A model generated the notes under the pieces. The model searched no databases. It saw only the letters and a program-made list of their open reading frames with translations, and was not told where the DNA came from. The translations under genes were made by a program, and so were the position numbers. A stretch of DNA of 64,000 nucleotides from Paraspadella gotoi. Its lineage: Eukaryota > Chaetognatha. Of the stretch, positions 26,201 to 39,252 are shown one piece after another (position 1 is the stretch's first letter; every line of letters begins with the position of its first letter). Location of the stretch: positions 16,920,087 through 16,984,086 of the forward strand of contig CM119266.1 of NCBI GenBank assembly GCA_051294375.1, written 5' to 3'.

Positions 26201-27182
26201 CTTCTTCCAATCTTTTAGGAAAATTACTTGGAGCCTGAAGTCGCAGATCGGATTTAAAACAAAAAAGAACTCCACAAGTGAAAGCAGTAACAAATCCATT
26301 GGGATTCCTTTGTGATTGAAACATATTAAACTTTTTAAAACATGTTTCTTGATTAGTTTCTTTGGTTACTTGTTGAAAGAGACATATTACGCTTAAAACT
26401 ACTAATGACGTCGTTGGTTGGCACGAAAGTAAGGTGAGATAAAGTTTTATGGGAAGAAAAAAAAAAAAAACAAAAAAAACCAAAAAACACGTAAAACGTA
26501 CATAAGAGCTCGTCGGAACGTAGAGCGTCAATTAACAAAAGTTTTAGAGAAAGGTGGCCACACGTTAATTTAAAGTTACAACAACAAAAAAAACATAAAT
26601 ATGAAAGTATGAAAGAAGCGACGAAAGCCGCAGTAAAGCTGTCTTTGGTCGTTACCACTCGTGGTTACCGACATGGAGAGCGATGGTCGTATTTTCGTGT
26701 TAATTCGTACTATTCGTCGCGCCGTGACTGTACATCCGCTTGAGTTGATAATAACCAGCTTCGAACAAAAAAAACAAAAAAACAAAAAAATAAATTTTCT
26801 TTCTCGAAAAGTCTATATCTTTCCGTTTCGCTTTCTTCGCCTTTCCTTTTTTCTCATGGACACCCGATATCTTCCGTTCCTCGAGGGTTATGAAAGGACT
26901 TTCTCCGCTCCTTTTTGTTTTTTTTTGTAACTGTAATCGTGGTCCACGCGACTTGGCTCAATACAAATAAAAAACCAAGACCCTTCATTCGATATCATTT
27001 TATTTTAGTTTTTACCTTTCAATTCCATCTTATTACTTATTTATTTATAATTTCATTTATTGATTTATTTTTTCATTTATTTTGTTTAGGTGCTAACGTT
27101 TTGTGACAAATTCGCTTTCACTTACTGTTTTATTTTTCGTATTCGTATTTGTTCTCGTAATCGTGATTTTTTCATCATCATC

Positions 27183-27222
<40 letters not shown>

Positions 27223-27470
27223 TCATCGTCCGTTCGTGTCGTCGTCGTCATCTTCTTCATCTTGTGTGCATTTCCTCTCATTTCTCTAATAAAAAGTTAC
27301 ATTTAGTTAATTTAGTTAATTTATATGAACGTGTAAATATGTTTTGAGCAGAGATGATTATCGAGTATATTAACACGAAAGTTCAAAAAAAATGTTTTTA
27401 CTGTGTCTCATTGTATGTATTAGAATGATCGTCGCAAAAAAAAAAGTGGAGATATTCCGATAAGAAAAAA
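22445..27470 (-). repeat. Right part of duplicated unit, inverted copy (clean)
   Basis: Reverse complement of about 30,355-35,290. Matching blocks include GTCTATTTCGGTCACAGATC (25,530) against GATCTGTGACCGAAATAGAC (32,234), the GTAGTCACGGCGAGAAGCGTC block (complement near 23,755; 34,002), and the GAT array. The right end, to 27,470, also matches the noisy copy at 13,880-14,000 but not the direct copy, whose homology starts at about 30,360. A GA microsatellite at about 23,236-23,325 corresponds to the 10-N gap in the direct copy. Confidence 0.85.
25962..26234 (-). CDS. Candidate terminal exon inside the duplicated unit
   Basis: After a GCGACTTCAG acceptor the frame is open for 90 codons to TGA (stop complement at 25,962). 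The product is hydrophilic and balanced in composition: it begins APSNFPKRLEEGECSDL, carries MALKRLNSDREVNWINRQA, and ends VPRFGLRDRI. In the direct copy (about 31,551-31,830) and the noisy copy (about 15,137-15,430) the same stretch is broken by small indels, so only this copy reads through. A second candidate exon of the unit, 25,541-25,412 minus, encodes IDAWRAPSSAKNTLERIRRN and ends at a good donor, CTG|GTAAAT. I do not recognise the protein, and no upstream exon can be joined with confidence. Confidence 0.35.
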   Translation of the reverse strand, partial: APSNFPKRLEEGECSDLSELATGRGMASEMALKRLNSDREVNWINRQARMGWSRTNKKKAVESLALGQSSDFNHEMERRNVPRFGLRDRI

Positions 27471-30354
27471 AACTAAAATAAAATGATATCGAATGAAAGG
27501 GTCTTGGTTTTTTATTTTGTATTGAGCCAAGTCGCGGACCACGATTACAGTTACAAAAAAAAAAAAAAAAAATGCTTCCTGGATAAGTGTTTTTAGGTAT
27601 CGAACTTTTTTTTTACTAGCCTCAAATCCGACAGTTTAACCCTGCAATGTGCTGAGAGGACAACGCCATCGCTCTCAGAGATAGAAGCGATTCTCTTTTA
27701 GCCTCTCTTTGTGAAGTTTTCTCTGCCTCTCTCGGGTATCGGCTCCTTAGATCGGCCTCCTCCTTACGCGATGTGGATATATATGATATCATCAATTGAA
27801 TAATATGAGGAGATCCGTTATCGTCCTTAAAAGTCCGTCACCAGTGGAGCCACCTCAATTAATTTCAGCAAATTCTCCTGTTTTTTTCAGTGACAACTGG
27901 TGTCTCTCTCCTTCCGCTGCGTACTTTTATGTACTGCGCCCCAGACGCGAGGTATTACAAAGTCCAGAAGGATCACGTTTATTGTATATCCGAGTAGCGT
28001 TGTGCTGACGTGTTCGTAGGGCTTTTCCGAAATCCGCCTGCAGGAATCGAGCGGTATTTCGATATCCGAGCGAACTGAAGGCCGAATCAGGTGCATTTAG
28101 ATCTGACGACGCTTTATTTCGGTTTTTATAAATATTAAATAATCTTCTGAATAAGCGCGTCAAAACCTCGTTTCTATTAAAAAACCATATTTTGAGAAAA
28201 TAATTCCTGGTTCGTACACTACACAACTAAAATTATGGGCCCGAACTCCTTTACCACCACCGAGGAAATCCATTTCGCGATACAGAGCCTCTGCGTCTTG
28301 GCCCAGGTCGAAAAGAGTTTTTTCCTCACGGGCACTGCATCTCTCTAATCATCTATATTTTGATTTGTTTTTCGCTAGCAGACTCTCAGAGAGCGGAAGA
28401 AAATGGATTAGAGACGCGCTTTTAGTCAATCCGGTAGGGCCATGCCATCAGTGCACGAAAGGCCGCAAGAGAGATCAAAAAGAAAAAAAACTCTTGCCGA
28501 TTAAATTCGGATTTTCAAGGCGAGCATAATAAGTCGTAAGCCGAAGTTAGGCCCAATAAGGCGAGCATTTTCTGAGTGTTTTCTTCACGACCGCTAAAGC
28601 TTCGGAAGATCGGACTTGTTGATGTAAAGTTTTTGACATGTGGGTAATGCCAATCATAACGTAAGTCCGTGCTCTCCCGGGGTCGTCTTCCAAATCGGTT
28701 CTGATTCAAGAGCTATGAAATCACGTCATTTGTTGGAGATAAAGCCGCTCGACGAATTTTTAAGCATTTTTAAAGCTTCATTTCCAGCAAGGGATGACGG
28801 TAAGTACATAATAATTGCTTTTTTAAACGAAAGTGATACTGTGCGGTTTAAAAAAATAAAATCCAAAATAAATATAACCATAAAACCCCAAACAGTATAA
28901 TGGTCGAAAAAAAATTGTAAAAATCAAACATTAAAAATCATAAAAAATGTGAAATAAGAAATTTTATTTTTAAAAATATTGGCAACAAAAAATGGCACGC
29001 ACGCGCTCATGGGAATAAATTTAGTAAAAAAAGTGTTCACTTTGTTAAATTGTGCAAGAAATTCCATACCTCACCCAAAAACACAGTAAAACGAGTACCT
29101 TTCGCAAGAGCGAAGCACGCTACCAACACTTAAATTAATTAATGCTGCAGGAAAAAGATGGTGTGAGAAACTGAATGAGGAGGTACTTAAATAAAATATA
29201 TGTATGGTCAATCCATCCAAGAATCTATAATAGTTCTCTTTGTTCCTCAATCAAACAATCGAGAAAAACTCATTATGTAATAACTGAAAGATGAGCTAAA
29301 CAGCACAAACGTCATAACTTGATTAGCGATACATATGACTGAAAAATTGGCAATTGGTGGCCGGTATACTTCAGCACCCGCCTCACATCAACATCATTCA
29401 GACGAATGCAACCCGAAACCATACTACTTGTTTGCTCAGATGGGGAGAGAGCACAGCATAAGAACACACCAGGCTGTTTGAGCGTTCCATAGCAACAGAG
29501 TCCTAATGACTTCCCCCTCATCATGTAGCAAAGAAGAGACAGTCTCCTTAAAGAGTGGGGTTAAATGGTAAATCCTGCGCCAGTCGACAGGATGCGTCAC
29601 TGAGGATCGGAAGCCCCCAAAGCCACACAGTTGAGATGCCCATCCCAAATGGGTGCAGCACAGTTTGCAACACCGGCCTGTTGCCATACAATTATATTTA
29701 TTAATCACTGGACCCAAACTAATAACCTAACATTCGACCAAATAAACGCAACTTGCTCTGAAAAGTTAAGGCCAAACTTTACCGTGGACTCCCGAAACAC
29801 TAATAAACCTCATCCCAAAAACGCGGTACTGGTCGAACGGATGTCTTCCGGATCAACCACGCAGTGACTGCGATCATGAATCAGGATGCACGATACTAAA
29901 TGAGCTTGACCGGTAAAAAGCTTAATAATAAGCTCATATTACATAAACAACTCACACACGCGCCACCTTTATTAGCTTTAGACCTTGAATATTTAGGCTC
30001 ACAAACTCGCTCTAAAAGCCGAATATGCGAAATGGACGCATTTGCAGGAGGAGGTGTTTGCCAGCCAATAAATTTTCTCCGCCTTGAAAAAGACATGCTG
30101 GCCACAAATGCCAGAGAGCTATTGAAAACAGGTTAGAGCTCTCGCCTTTCTTATAACTCTTAGTTATCACGTTTTTTCTTCGATCGTTGGTATTTGAGAC
30201 AGCCTAATTACCAATGACATAACATCTGCTGAAGAGCTAGGTAGAAATACAATTTTATTTTTTGAAGATCAGCTTATCCCGGAGTAGTTAATGATAGTGA
30301 ACATATAAGAAAATCTGCGTTCCTGGCTAACCTTATGCAGCAGTTTCTCGAATG
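27471..30354. other. Spacer between the inverted repeat arms
   Basis: About 2.9 kb present once. Its first 100 bp (AAACTAAAATAAAATGATATCG, then the poly-A near 27,560) is a direct-orientation fragment of the repeat unit itself, so the fold-back starts here. A minus-strand stretch at 29,300-29,717 has long overlapping frames but no splice sites I can use. The rest holds the two-exon fragment listed separately. Confidence 0.5.
28715..30131 (+). CDS. Unrecognised gene fragment, two phase-matched exons
   Basis: Exon 28,715-28,799 encodes KSRHLLEIKPLDEFLSIF and ends at an excellent donor, GACG|GTAAGTACA. Exon 29,982-30,131, after TATTAGCTTTAG, encodes LEYLGSQTRSKSRICEMDAF, then GGGVCQPINFLRLEKDML, and ends ACAG|GTTAGA. 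Both boundaries are phase 1 and join in frame, giving about 78 residues. The start may be the ATG at 28,715 or lie further upstream, since the frame is open. The next exon would fall in the repeat arm beyond 30,355 and cannot be placed, so the gene may be cut by the duplication. No family assigned. Confidence 0.4.
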
Positions 30355-30518
30355 TAAAAAATTAATCCATCATCTTGCTTCAAAACATATTTACACGTTT
30401 CATATAAATTAACTAAATTAACTAAATGTAACTTTTTTTTTAAGAGAAATGAAGAGGAAATGCACAACAACGATGAAGAAGATGAACGGACCGACGACGA
30501 TGATGAATGAATGATGAT

Positions 30519-30556
<38 letters not shown>

Positions 30557-30846
30557 TGATGATGATGATAGAAATCACGATTACGAGAACAATAGAAATA
30601 ACGAAAATAAAACAGTAAGTGAAGCGATTTGTCCCGACAAAACGTTAGCACCTAAACAAAATAAGTTAAAAATAAATCAATAATATGAAATTTAATAATA
30701 AATAAGTAATAAAGATGGAATTGAATAAAGGTAAAAAACTAAAATAACAATGAATTATCGATGAAAGGGTCTTGGTTTTTCGGTAATTTTTTGGTAATCT
30801 CGACCCATCAGTCCGCGGACACACGAAAATTAAACAAGTTTACAAA

Positions 30847-30871
30847 NNNNNNNNNNNNNNNNNNNNNNNNN
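30847..30871. other. Assembly gap, 25 N
   Basis: 25 N beside a poly-A tract in the direct repeat arm; the same size as the gap at 2,436. Confidence 0.95.
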
Positions 30872-31969
30872 AAAAAAAAAAAAAAAAAGGGGGAAGAAAA
30901 AGGCAGCGCGCGATGAAAGTCTTTCATAACCCTCGAGGAACGGAAGATATCGGGTGTCCATGAGAAAAAGGGAAAGGCGAAGAAAGCGAAACGGAAAGAT
31001 ATAGACTTTTCGAGAAAAGAAAATTTATTTTTTTGTTTTTTGGTTATTATCACTCAAGCGGATGTACAGTCACGGCGCGACGCGATAGTACGAATTAACA
31101 CGAAAATACACCCTCGCTCTCCATGTCGGTAACCACGAGTGGTAACGACCAAAGACAGCTTTACTGCGGCTTTCGTCGCTTCTTTCATACTCATATTGAT
31201 TTTTTGTTGTTGTAACTTTAAATTAACGTGTGGCCACCTTTCTCTAAAACTTTTGTTAATTGACGCTCTACGTTCCGACGAGCTCTTATGTACGTTTTAC
31301 GTGGTTTTTTGGTTTTTTTTTGTTTTTTTTTTCTTTCCCATAAACTTTATCTCACCTTACTTCGTGCCAACCAACGACGTCATTAGTAGTTTTAAGCGTA
31401 ATATGTCTCTTTCACAAGTAACAAAGAAACTATCAAGAAACATGTTTAAAAAGTTTAATATGTTTCAATCACAAAGAAATCCCAATGGATTTTGTTACTG
31501 CTTTCACTTGTGGAGTTCTTTTTTGTTTTTAAATCCGATCTGCGACTTCAGGCTCCAAGTAATTTTCCTAAAAAGATTGGAAGAAGGAGAGTGCTCGGAT
31601 TTATCGGAGCTTGCAACGGGAAGGGGGAATGGCAGTGAGATGGCACTAAAAAGGTTGAATGAGCGACAGAGAAGTTGGATTAACCGACAGGCGAGATGGG
31701 TTGGAGTCGAACGAACAAGAAAAAGGCGGTTGAGTCGTTAGCACTAGGTCAAAGTTCGGATTTCAACCATGAGATGGAGAGACGGAACGTACCGCGGTTT
31801 GCTTGAGAGATAGGATATGATCTAGAAGGCATAATCATTCTAAACGCAACGTTGAAGCAGAATGGTGAGGCGAGGTGTGTCACAAGTTAAAAAATGATTT
31901 GATCCCTGGATTCGCCGTTTATTTTATTGTCCCTACAGGAACTGATTCATTGTTCGTCGTCGACCTCAA

Positions 31970-32021
<52 letters not shown>

Positions 32022-34341
32022 CGGTGGGTTTATTTCTTTCGATGTAATGTATATCGTTGCTCATTGCAAATAAATTTGGTGTTTAATGGCCTTTTAGGGA
32101 TTTTTTTACTTTAATCTAATTTCAAACATTAGTTTCAGCATTAAACGGTGCATACTTGCTTGAATCCAATTTGATTTTCATGTAACAAAATCTGCATATA
32201 ACCTCTGGAGAAGCATACAAGAAAAAGAACCAGATCTGTGACCGAAATAGACGCCTGGCGAGCACCTTCCAGCGCAAAAACACACTGGAAAGGATCAGAC
32301 GAAATACAAATGAAAAACATGATTTGGTCTTGGGCGAAAAAAAGATTCGAAAAATTTATCTGGTAAATATTTCGAAGATAAAAAGGCTTTCCTTTCCGGC
32401 CTCTGTTTTCACCTTTAAGACTTCGATGGAATTTCCATGAATACTGATTCTGCGCTATCTTCTAGTATTTCGGGTGTTTATCAAACTTCCCAGTTTATGA
32501 AAAAACACAAATGATTGGGTCCAGATATTACATTCGTGGGTTTAGAAGATATGATTAAAAAAAAACCAAAAGAGAAAGGCATGACGAGTTTTGCCGAGCA
32601 ACCGCCAGGAAACGTCCATGTAAACCATAAGAACTCAGCCTTTAAAGTTTAAACGTTACGCAATGTTTATTGAAGGAAGATAAAATACGAGCAAAGACGA
32701 TGAGACAACTGCAACGACGACGACGACGTCGATTAACTTTAGGATGAAGATGATTACGAAGCACTCGAGCTTCCAGTCTGTGTCAACATCTTGGAGTTCT
32801 TCCTTGCCTTATGTTTTAGAGGGAGTTTTTCAATAACTCGGGGTTGGAAGAAATTGGGGTAATTTTTTTTAAGCTAATCTTTTTGATAATGATAAAATTT
32901 GGTTAATGATGCTCGGTTTTCTTGATTAATTATTGGTTTATCCGTCAGTTTTTAAAGAGGTTTTAATACCAAAACATGAATCGCATCAGCTCACCTCCTC
33001 CCTCTTGAATCCTGGCACTTTCATTTATTGTACTGAAACACATTAGCATAAATTAATAAAATAGAAATGGTTAAAACACATTTGCATAAATTAATAAAAT
33101 AGAAATGGTTAAATTTTTTTTTAAATTACGGATTCTGATAGTTATCAAAAATTTCGATAAAGATAAATATTAAGACTTGAAAATTATGATGATAAATTAG
33201 TCAAAATGAATAATATCATCACGATTCGATAAATTTAGCAATTTTAGTAACATTTTTCTGATAAAACATTACATTTTGATTGTTTTTAAAAAGGTCAATC
33301 AGAATCCAATGAAAATATATTCATAATATGATAATAAAATAATCCTCTTTTTGCTAACTATGAGATGAATTTTCAAACCTCTTTTTGATTTTTATAATCC
33401 TCCCCGCCTACTATGTGTTCCGCCTTCTCTCCTTTTTCTTCTTCTCCTTTTTCTTCTTCTCCTTTTTCTTCTTCTTCTTCCTCCTCCTTTCACGCGCTCT
33501 TCTTCGCTTTTCTTGTCTTCCGTCGACGTAAAAACTTCATTCCGCGGATCCTTTGCTTCAACTTTTTCTCTTCCAATCTTTTTCGCTCGAGAATTTTTCC
33601 ATTTTACATCGTTTACAATCCGTTTCATTCGCTATTTTTTTTTCTCTCTAAGAGATAAGAAATTTAAATATTTTGTTTTTAAAAACTGGAGCGATATGAT
33701 GTATCGCGTGCCTACCATGCAATAATGTGAGTAATAATCTAAAAGTAACTTTCTGCTCCTAGACACGTTGATAATTTTCTAATATAGAATCAATTTGCGG
33801 AATGATAAGCCATTAACATAAGGATATGTATTTAAAATTGTCATTCCAAATGTATTTTCAAGATTTACAATTTTGTGCAATTTTTTTTTAATTAACAATA
33901 GCTCTTGTCGCAACCTCGTTTGTTTTGAATTTTTTAACCTGAATTTAAAAATTCAGAAAATCGAGAAAAAAAAATTTTGCGCGTGAAGCGTCAATCTCGG
34001 GTAGTCACGGCGAGAAGCGTCAAAACTGCGACCTTCAATTTCATTCTCTCTTCAAACTTTTATTTTCACGCTCTCGCTCTCGCTCTCTATCTTTCTTTCA
34101 CCCTTCCCCCCCCTCCTTCCCCCATCCATCTTACATTCTCTCTCTCTCTCTCTACCTACCTCCGCCTTAGTTTGAGCTCATAATTCAAACGTATTTCGTT
34201 ATGGGTGTGAAATTTTTTTTTTTACTTTCCAATATCCCAAAAATCTAGAATCTAGAAAAATCGCTAATTTTCCTCGAATTTATTGATCGAAAGAGATACA
34301 ATGGGGATATTTCTCACACAAATAATTGCTTTGACAGGTAA

Positions 34342-34351
34342 NNNNNNNNNN
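34342..34351. other. Assembly gap, 10 N
   Basis: Replaces the GA microsatellite and flanks that the inverted arm has at about 23,230-23,430, so roughly 200 bp appear to be missing here. Confidence 0.9.
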
Positions 34352-35349
34352 ATAACATATCCACGAAAAGTCGAAGCTTTTTTCTTTGCCCATCTTTTCC
34401 TGACGGTGTCACCCGTCTCATTAATCCTATCGCAATTATTTTAGTTTTATTTATCGTTTTTGTCTTGAAAAATATATTAGTGTTGAACCTAATAAGTTGA
34501 ACCGTAATAATTTTTTTTTCTTTTCCTCTTTAAAAATCGCTTAGCGCCTTGGTTTATCTGTTTTAGAAAATTAAGCGGTGAATGAAGTTTTAATTCAATT
34601 AAAAGGGCTTATTATTGAAGATTTAAGAAGCAAAATCTATATCTTTCATGAAAAAGGATGGGTGTCCAAAAAAAAGGGCAGTGATTATTCTATTTTTTTT
34701 TTTCGACTATCAGTCTCCGTCTTTTTCCGAGAAGATTGATTAGTGAACTGACAGATTAAAACCAAATAATATTTGTAACCAGTGACTACACCAATATCTG
34801 TAAATCGTTTTCAGGAGTTTAAAATAAGATTTATAAAAATTTTTTTTAAAAATTAAAAATATTAAAAAAATAATATAAAAAATAATAATTAAGTTTAATC
34901 AAAAAGGGTAAAAAAGGAGTAAATAAATTTTTTTTTAATTTTATAAAAACTTAATATTAATAAAATATTTTTTTTATAAAGCCAATTGAAATTTTATTAT
35001 AATATTTAGTATAGTAATAACTGTTAGTATGATAAGTTTATTTTAAATTATTTTTATTTTAATTTCAAAAATAATAATAATATTAAATAATAATATTATA
35101 TTATTATATTATATTATTAATAATCTTAATAATAAAAAAATTTTAAAAAAATTTAATAAAATTTTAACTTTTGGGTAATGTAAATCGCTAATGCGATTTA
35201 TAATAAGTTTTTTTGAATTTTTTTTCTCCTTTAATATTAACATCCGATCTATCTCTTCGATAGGTGAAGCATATCAAATTTAAATTATTTCTAATGGAAA
35301 GAGGATAATAGAAAGCTCCCTTGGCTTAATTGGCGAAAGGCGCTACATT

Positions 35350-35640
35350 TCTGCTTAAGTTCAGAATTAGGTTAGGGGTTAGAGTGAAAGGATGGTGTTC
35401 GGTGTTAGGGTTATGGTTCAGGTTCAGTATAAAGGTTTGAGAATATGCTCAGAGATTAGGGTTAGGGAAGAGGGTTAAGGATTAGGGTTAAAGATAAGGG
35501 TTAAGGATTTAATTACGGAATTGGGTTAGGGATTAGGGTTAATGTAAGAGATCTCTTACATTTAGTTGGTTAAAAAATTAGTTTAAAAATTAGGTTAAAT
35601 ATTAGTATTAAAGTAAAGGATTAAGGATCAGAATTATAGC
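35350..35640 (+). repeat. Degenerate TTAGGG-like array
   Basis: About 300 bp of diverged units such as GGTTAGGGGTTAG, GATTAGGGTTAGGGAAGAGG and GGATTAGGGTTAA, with variable spacers. This resembles a decayed interstitial telomeric tract or a telomere-like minisatellite. Related arrays in the opposite orientation lie near 3.8, 43.5, 62.1 and 63.1 kb. Confidence 0.7.
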
Positions 35641-36187
35641 GCTGTCGGAAAATAGTGGCAAGCAATTTTTTTCGAATAAAATAAAAAGTCTACCGAAAAA
35701 AAATCCCTTTTTTTTTTCTACGGTATAGGCCATCCGCAACATAAAGGAAAAATATAGAACGACTTCGGTTTTATTTTTTTTTTTTAAACTGAAGTGTTAT
35801 AAAAATATTCACAAGAAAAAAATTCGGAAAATCAATGACACATAACATCTATTTCGACAATTTGAATTCGTTTTTTTTATTTTTTCATAATCCATCTCTA
35901 GTCGGACGACTCGATTCTAGCTTTAAACTTAAGCGATTCAAGATTCATTATATCACATTGACATTCCTAATTTTCGAGATTTTTGCACTTACATGGGTAG
36001 TAGTGTTTTTACAGCATGCAGTTTTTCGATAATTTTTATTTAGTACTGTTTATTTCTGTAGTTTTTTTTTTTTTGTCATTGTTGTGAACTCCTCGATGAG
36101 AGAATAGCGATCCCTCCAATCCGCCTTTTCTTGCTTGATGTTCAAATGTAAACTAAAATTGTAAACATAAACAAAAGTCTTAATTAG

Positions 36188-36226
<39 letters not shown>

Positions 36227-36303
36227 TTTTTTTTCTTTCTTTTTTTTTCTTTCTTTCTTTGTGGGTAAATGTAGAAATATAACAGAAAATTAAACTATTT
36301 TTT

Positions 36304-36375
<72 letters not shown>

Positions 36376-36420
36376 TGTGGGTAAATGTAGAAATATAACA
36401 GAAAATTAAACTATTTTTTA
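36188..36420 (+). repeat. CTTT microsatellite, duplicated with its flank
   Basis: Two CTTT arrays (about 36,188-36,260 and 36,304-36,376). Each is followed by the same 42-base flank beginning GTGGGTAAATGTAGAAATAT, making a tandem duplication with a period of about 116 bp. Confidence 0.9.
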
Positions 36421-38072
<1,652 letters not shown>

Positions 38073-39220
38073 ATGGCGACAGCCAACGGAACCGCTTTTT
38101 ACGATGGAGAGCCCGTCGCTCCCTGTGCCACCAACTTTTCCACGACGACCCGGGTGACGGGACTAGATATCTTCGCGGGACCCGTGACGTTCTCAGTTGG
38201 TGAGGATACGTAAAATTTTTCACAGTGTGGGCAGCGATGCCTCGGGGTCAGGGGGTAGGTGGTTCACAAATGTGGGTTGTTCTTCCGGAAAATAATATCG
38301 TTGTACCCGAGAGCCGACGAATCTTACCGAAATAACTGTCTCTTTCAGGGCTTACAGGAGTGGTACTCGACGTGCTAGCGATTCTCGTCTTGGCCAATCA
38401 GCGACCCAGAACTTCGACCTCTTTTATCCTCGCCGCCCTTTCCCTCAGCGATGCGTTCGAAATTCTTCAACTCCTCCTAGGTGGGTTTTTAGAAACGACA
38501 ATACCAAAACCATGACAAACGGGGATTCTCTTAAAAAGGTTGAACACGGAGATCAGATAAATTGATAAATGCAATGTTAACAATAGCCATACTTAACTCT
38601 CTTAGCAAAGCCGTGTACAAAGGGACATAACGGATTTATAGATTTGAAATGCTGAAAAGATCGATGGAAACTTTCGTCACAAATAATACAATACTACTAC
38701 CAAGTTACAGTAACTTTGTTTTCCTTCCTCCCTACCCCCTGTGATATTGCAGGAAGCGCTAGCGGTCCTTTAGGGCAGATCTTCCACAAGTTCATTTACA
38801 AGTCACGTCTGAACCCTTATGCCCACTATGCCATGCGCAACATTTGGTGGACTCACGCTCTCGGACAAATGGCCGTACTCTTCAATCGCGGCATCCTTAT
38901 CATCCTCGGTGATTTATGATTGTTGTTGTTGTTGTTGTTGTCCATCTTGTCCAAAGTCTGTCTGTTCGTTTTTCATCTTTCTTTTACTTTTACTCCCTTT
39001 CCATTTTTTTTTGTTGGTATCTTTCCGTTTTCTTCTCGTAACTTTTTTTCGTTCCTTTTCAATTATTTGTTTCCTTTTTTTTAATTAAATTTTCAATTAT
39101 TCCTTTTATTTATCTTCTTACTATTTTACTTACTCATTTTATTTTTTCCCTTCCTTTTCCTGACCATCAACTTTTTTCTCTATTGAATGTTATTTTTTTT
39201 TTCTTTCCGGCGTCCTTTCC

Positions 39221-39252
<32 letters not shown>

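Larger units (their letters stand above)
30355..35290 (+). repeat. Right part of duplicated unit, direct copy
   Basis: Direct-orientation partner of 22,445-27,470. It carries the same GAT and GTC arrays (30,480-30,570; 31,972-32,015), a CT-rich stretch (34,060-34,160), and an AT-rich end (34,830-35,200). Two N gaps fall inside, one next to a poly-A tract and one where the other arm has a GA microsatellite. Small indels relative to the inverted copy interrupt the candidate exon at about 31,551-31,830. Confidence 0.85.

Noticed and set aside
31875-32114. Polyvaline-containing protein
   Set aside because: Arises from the GTC microsatellite of the duplicated unit; the homologous frame is absent in other copies.
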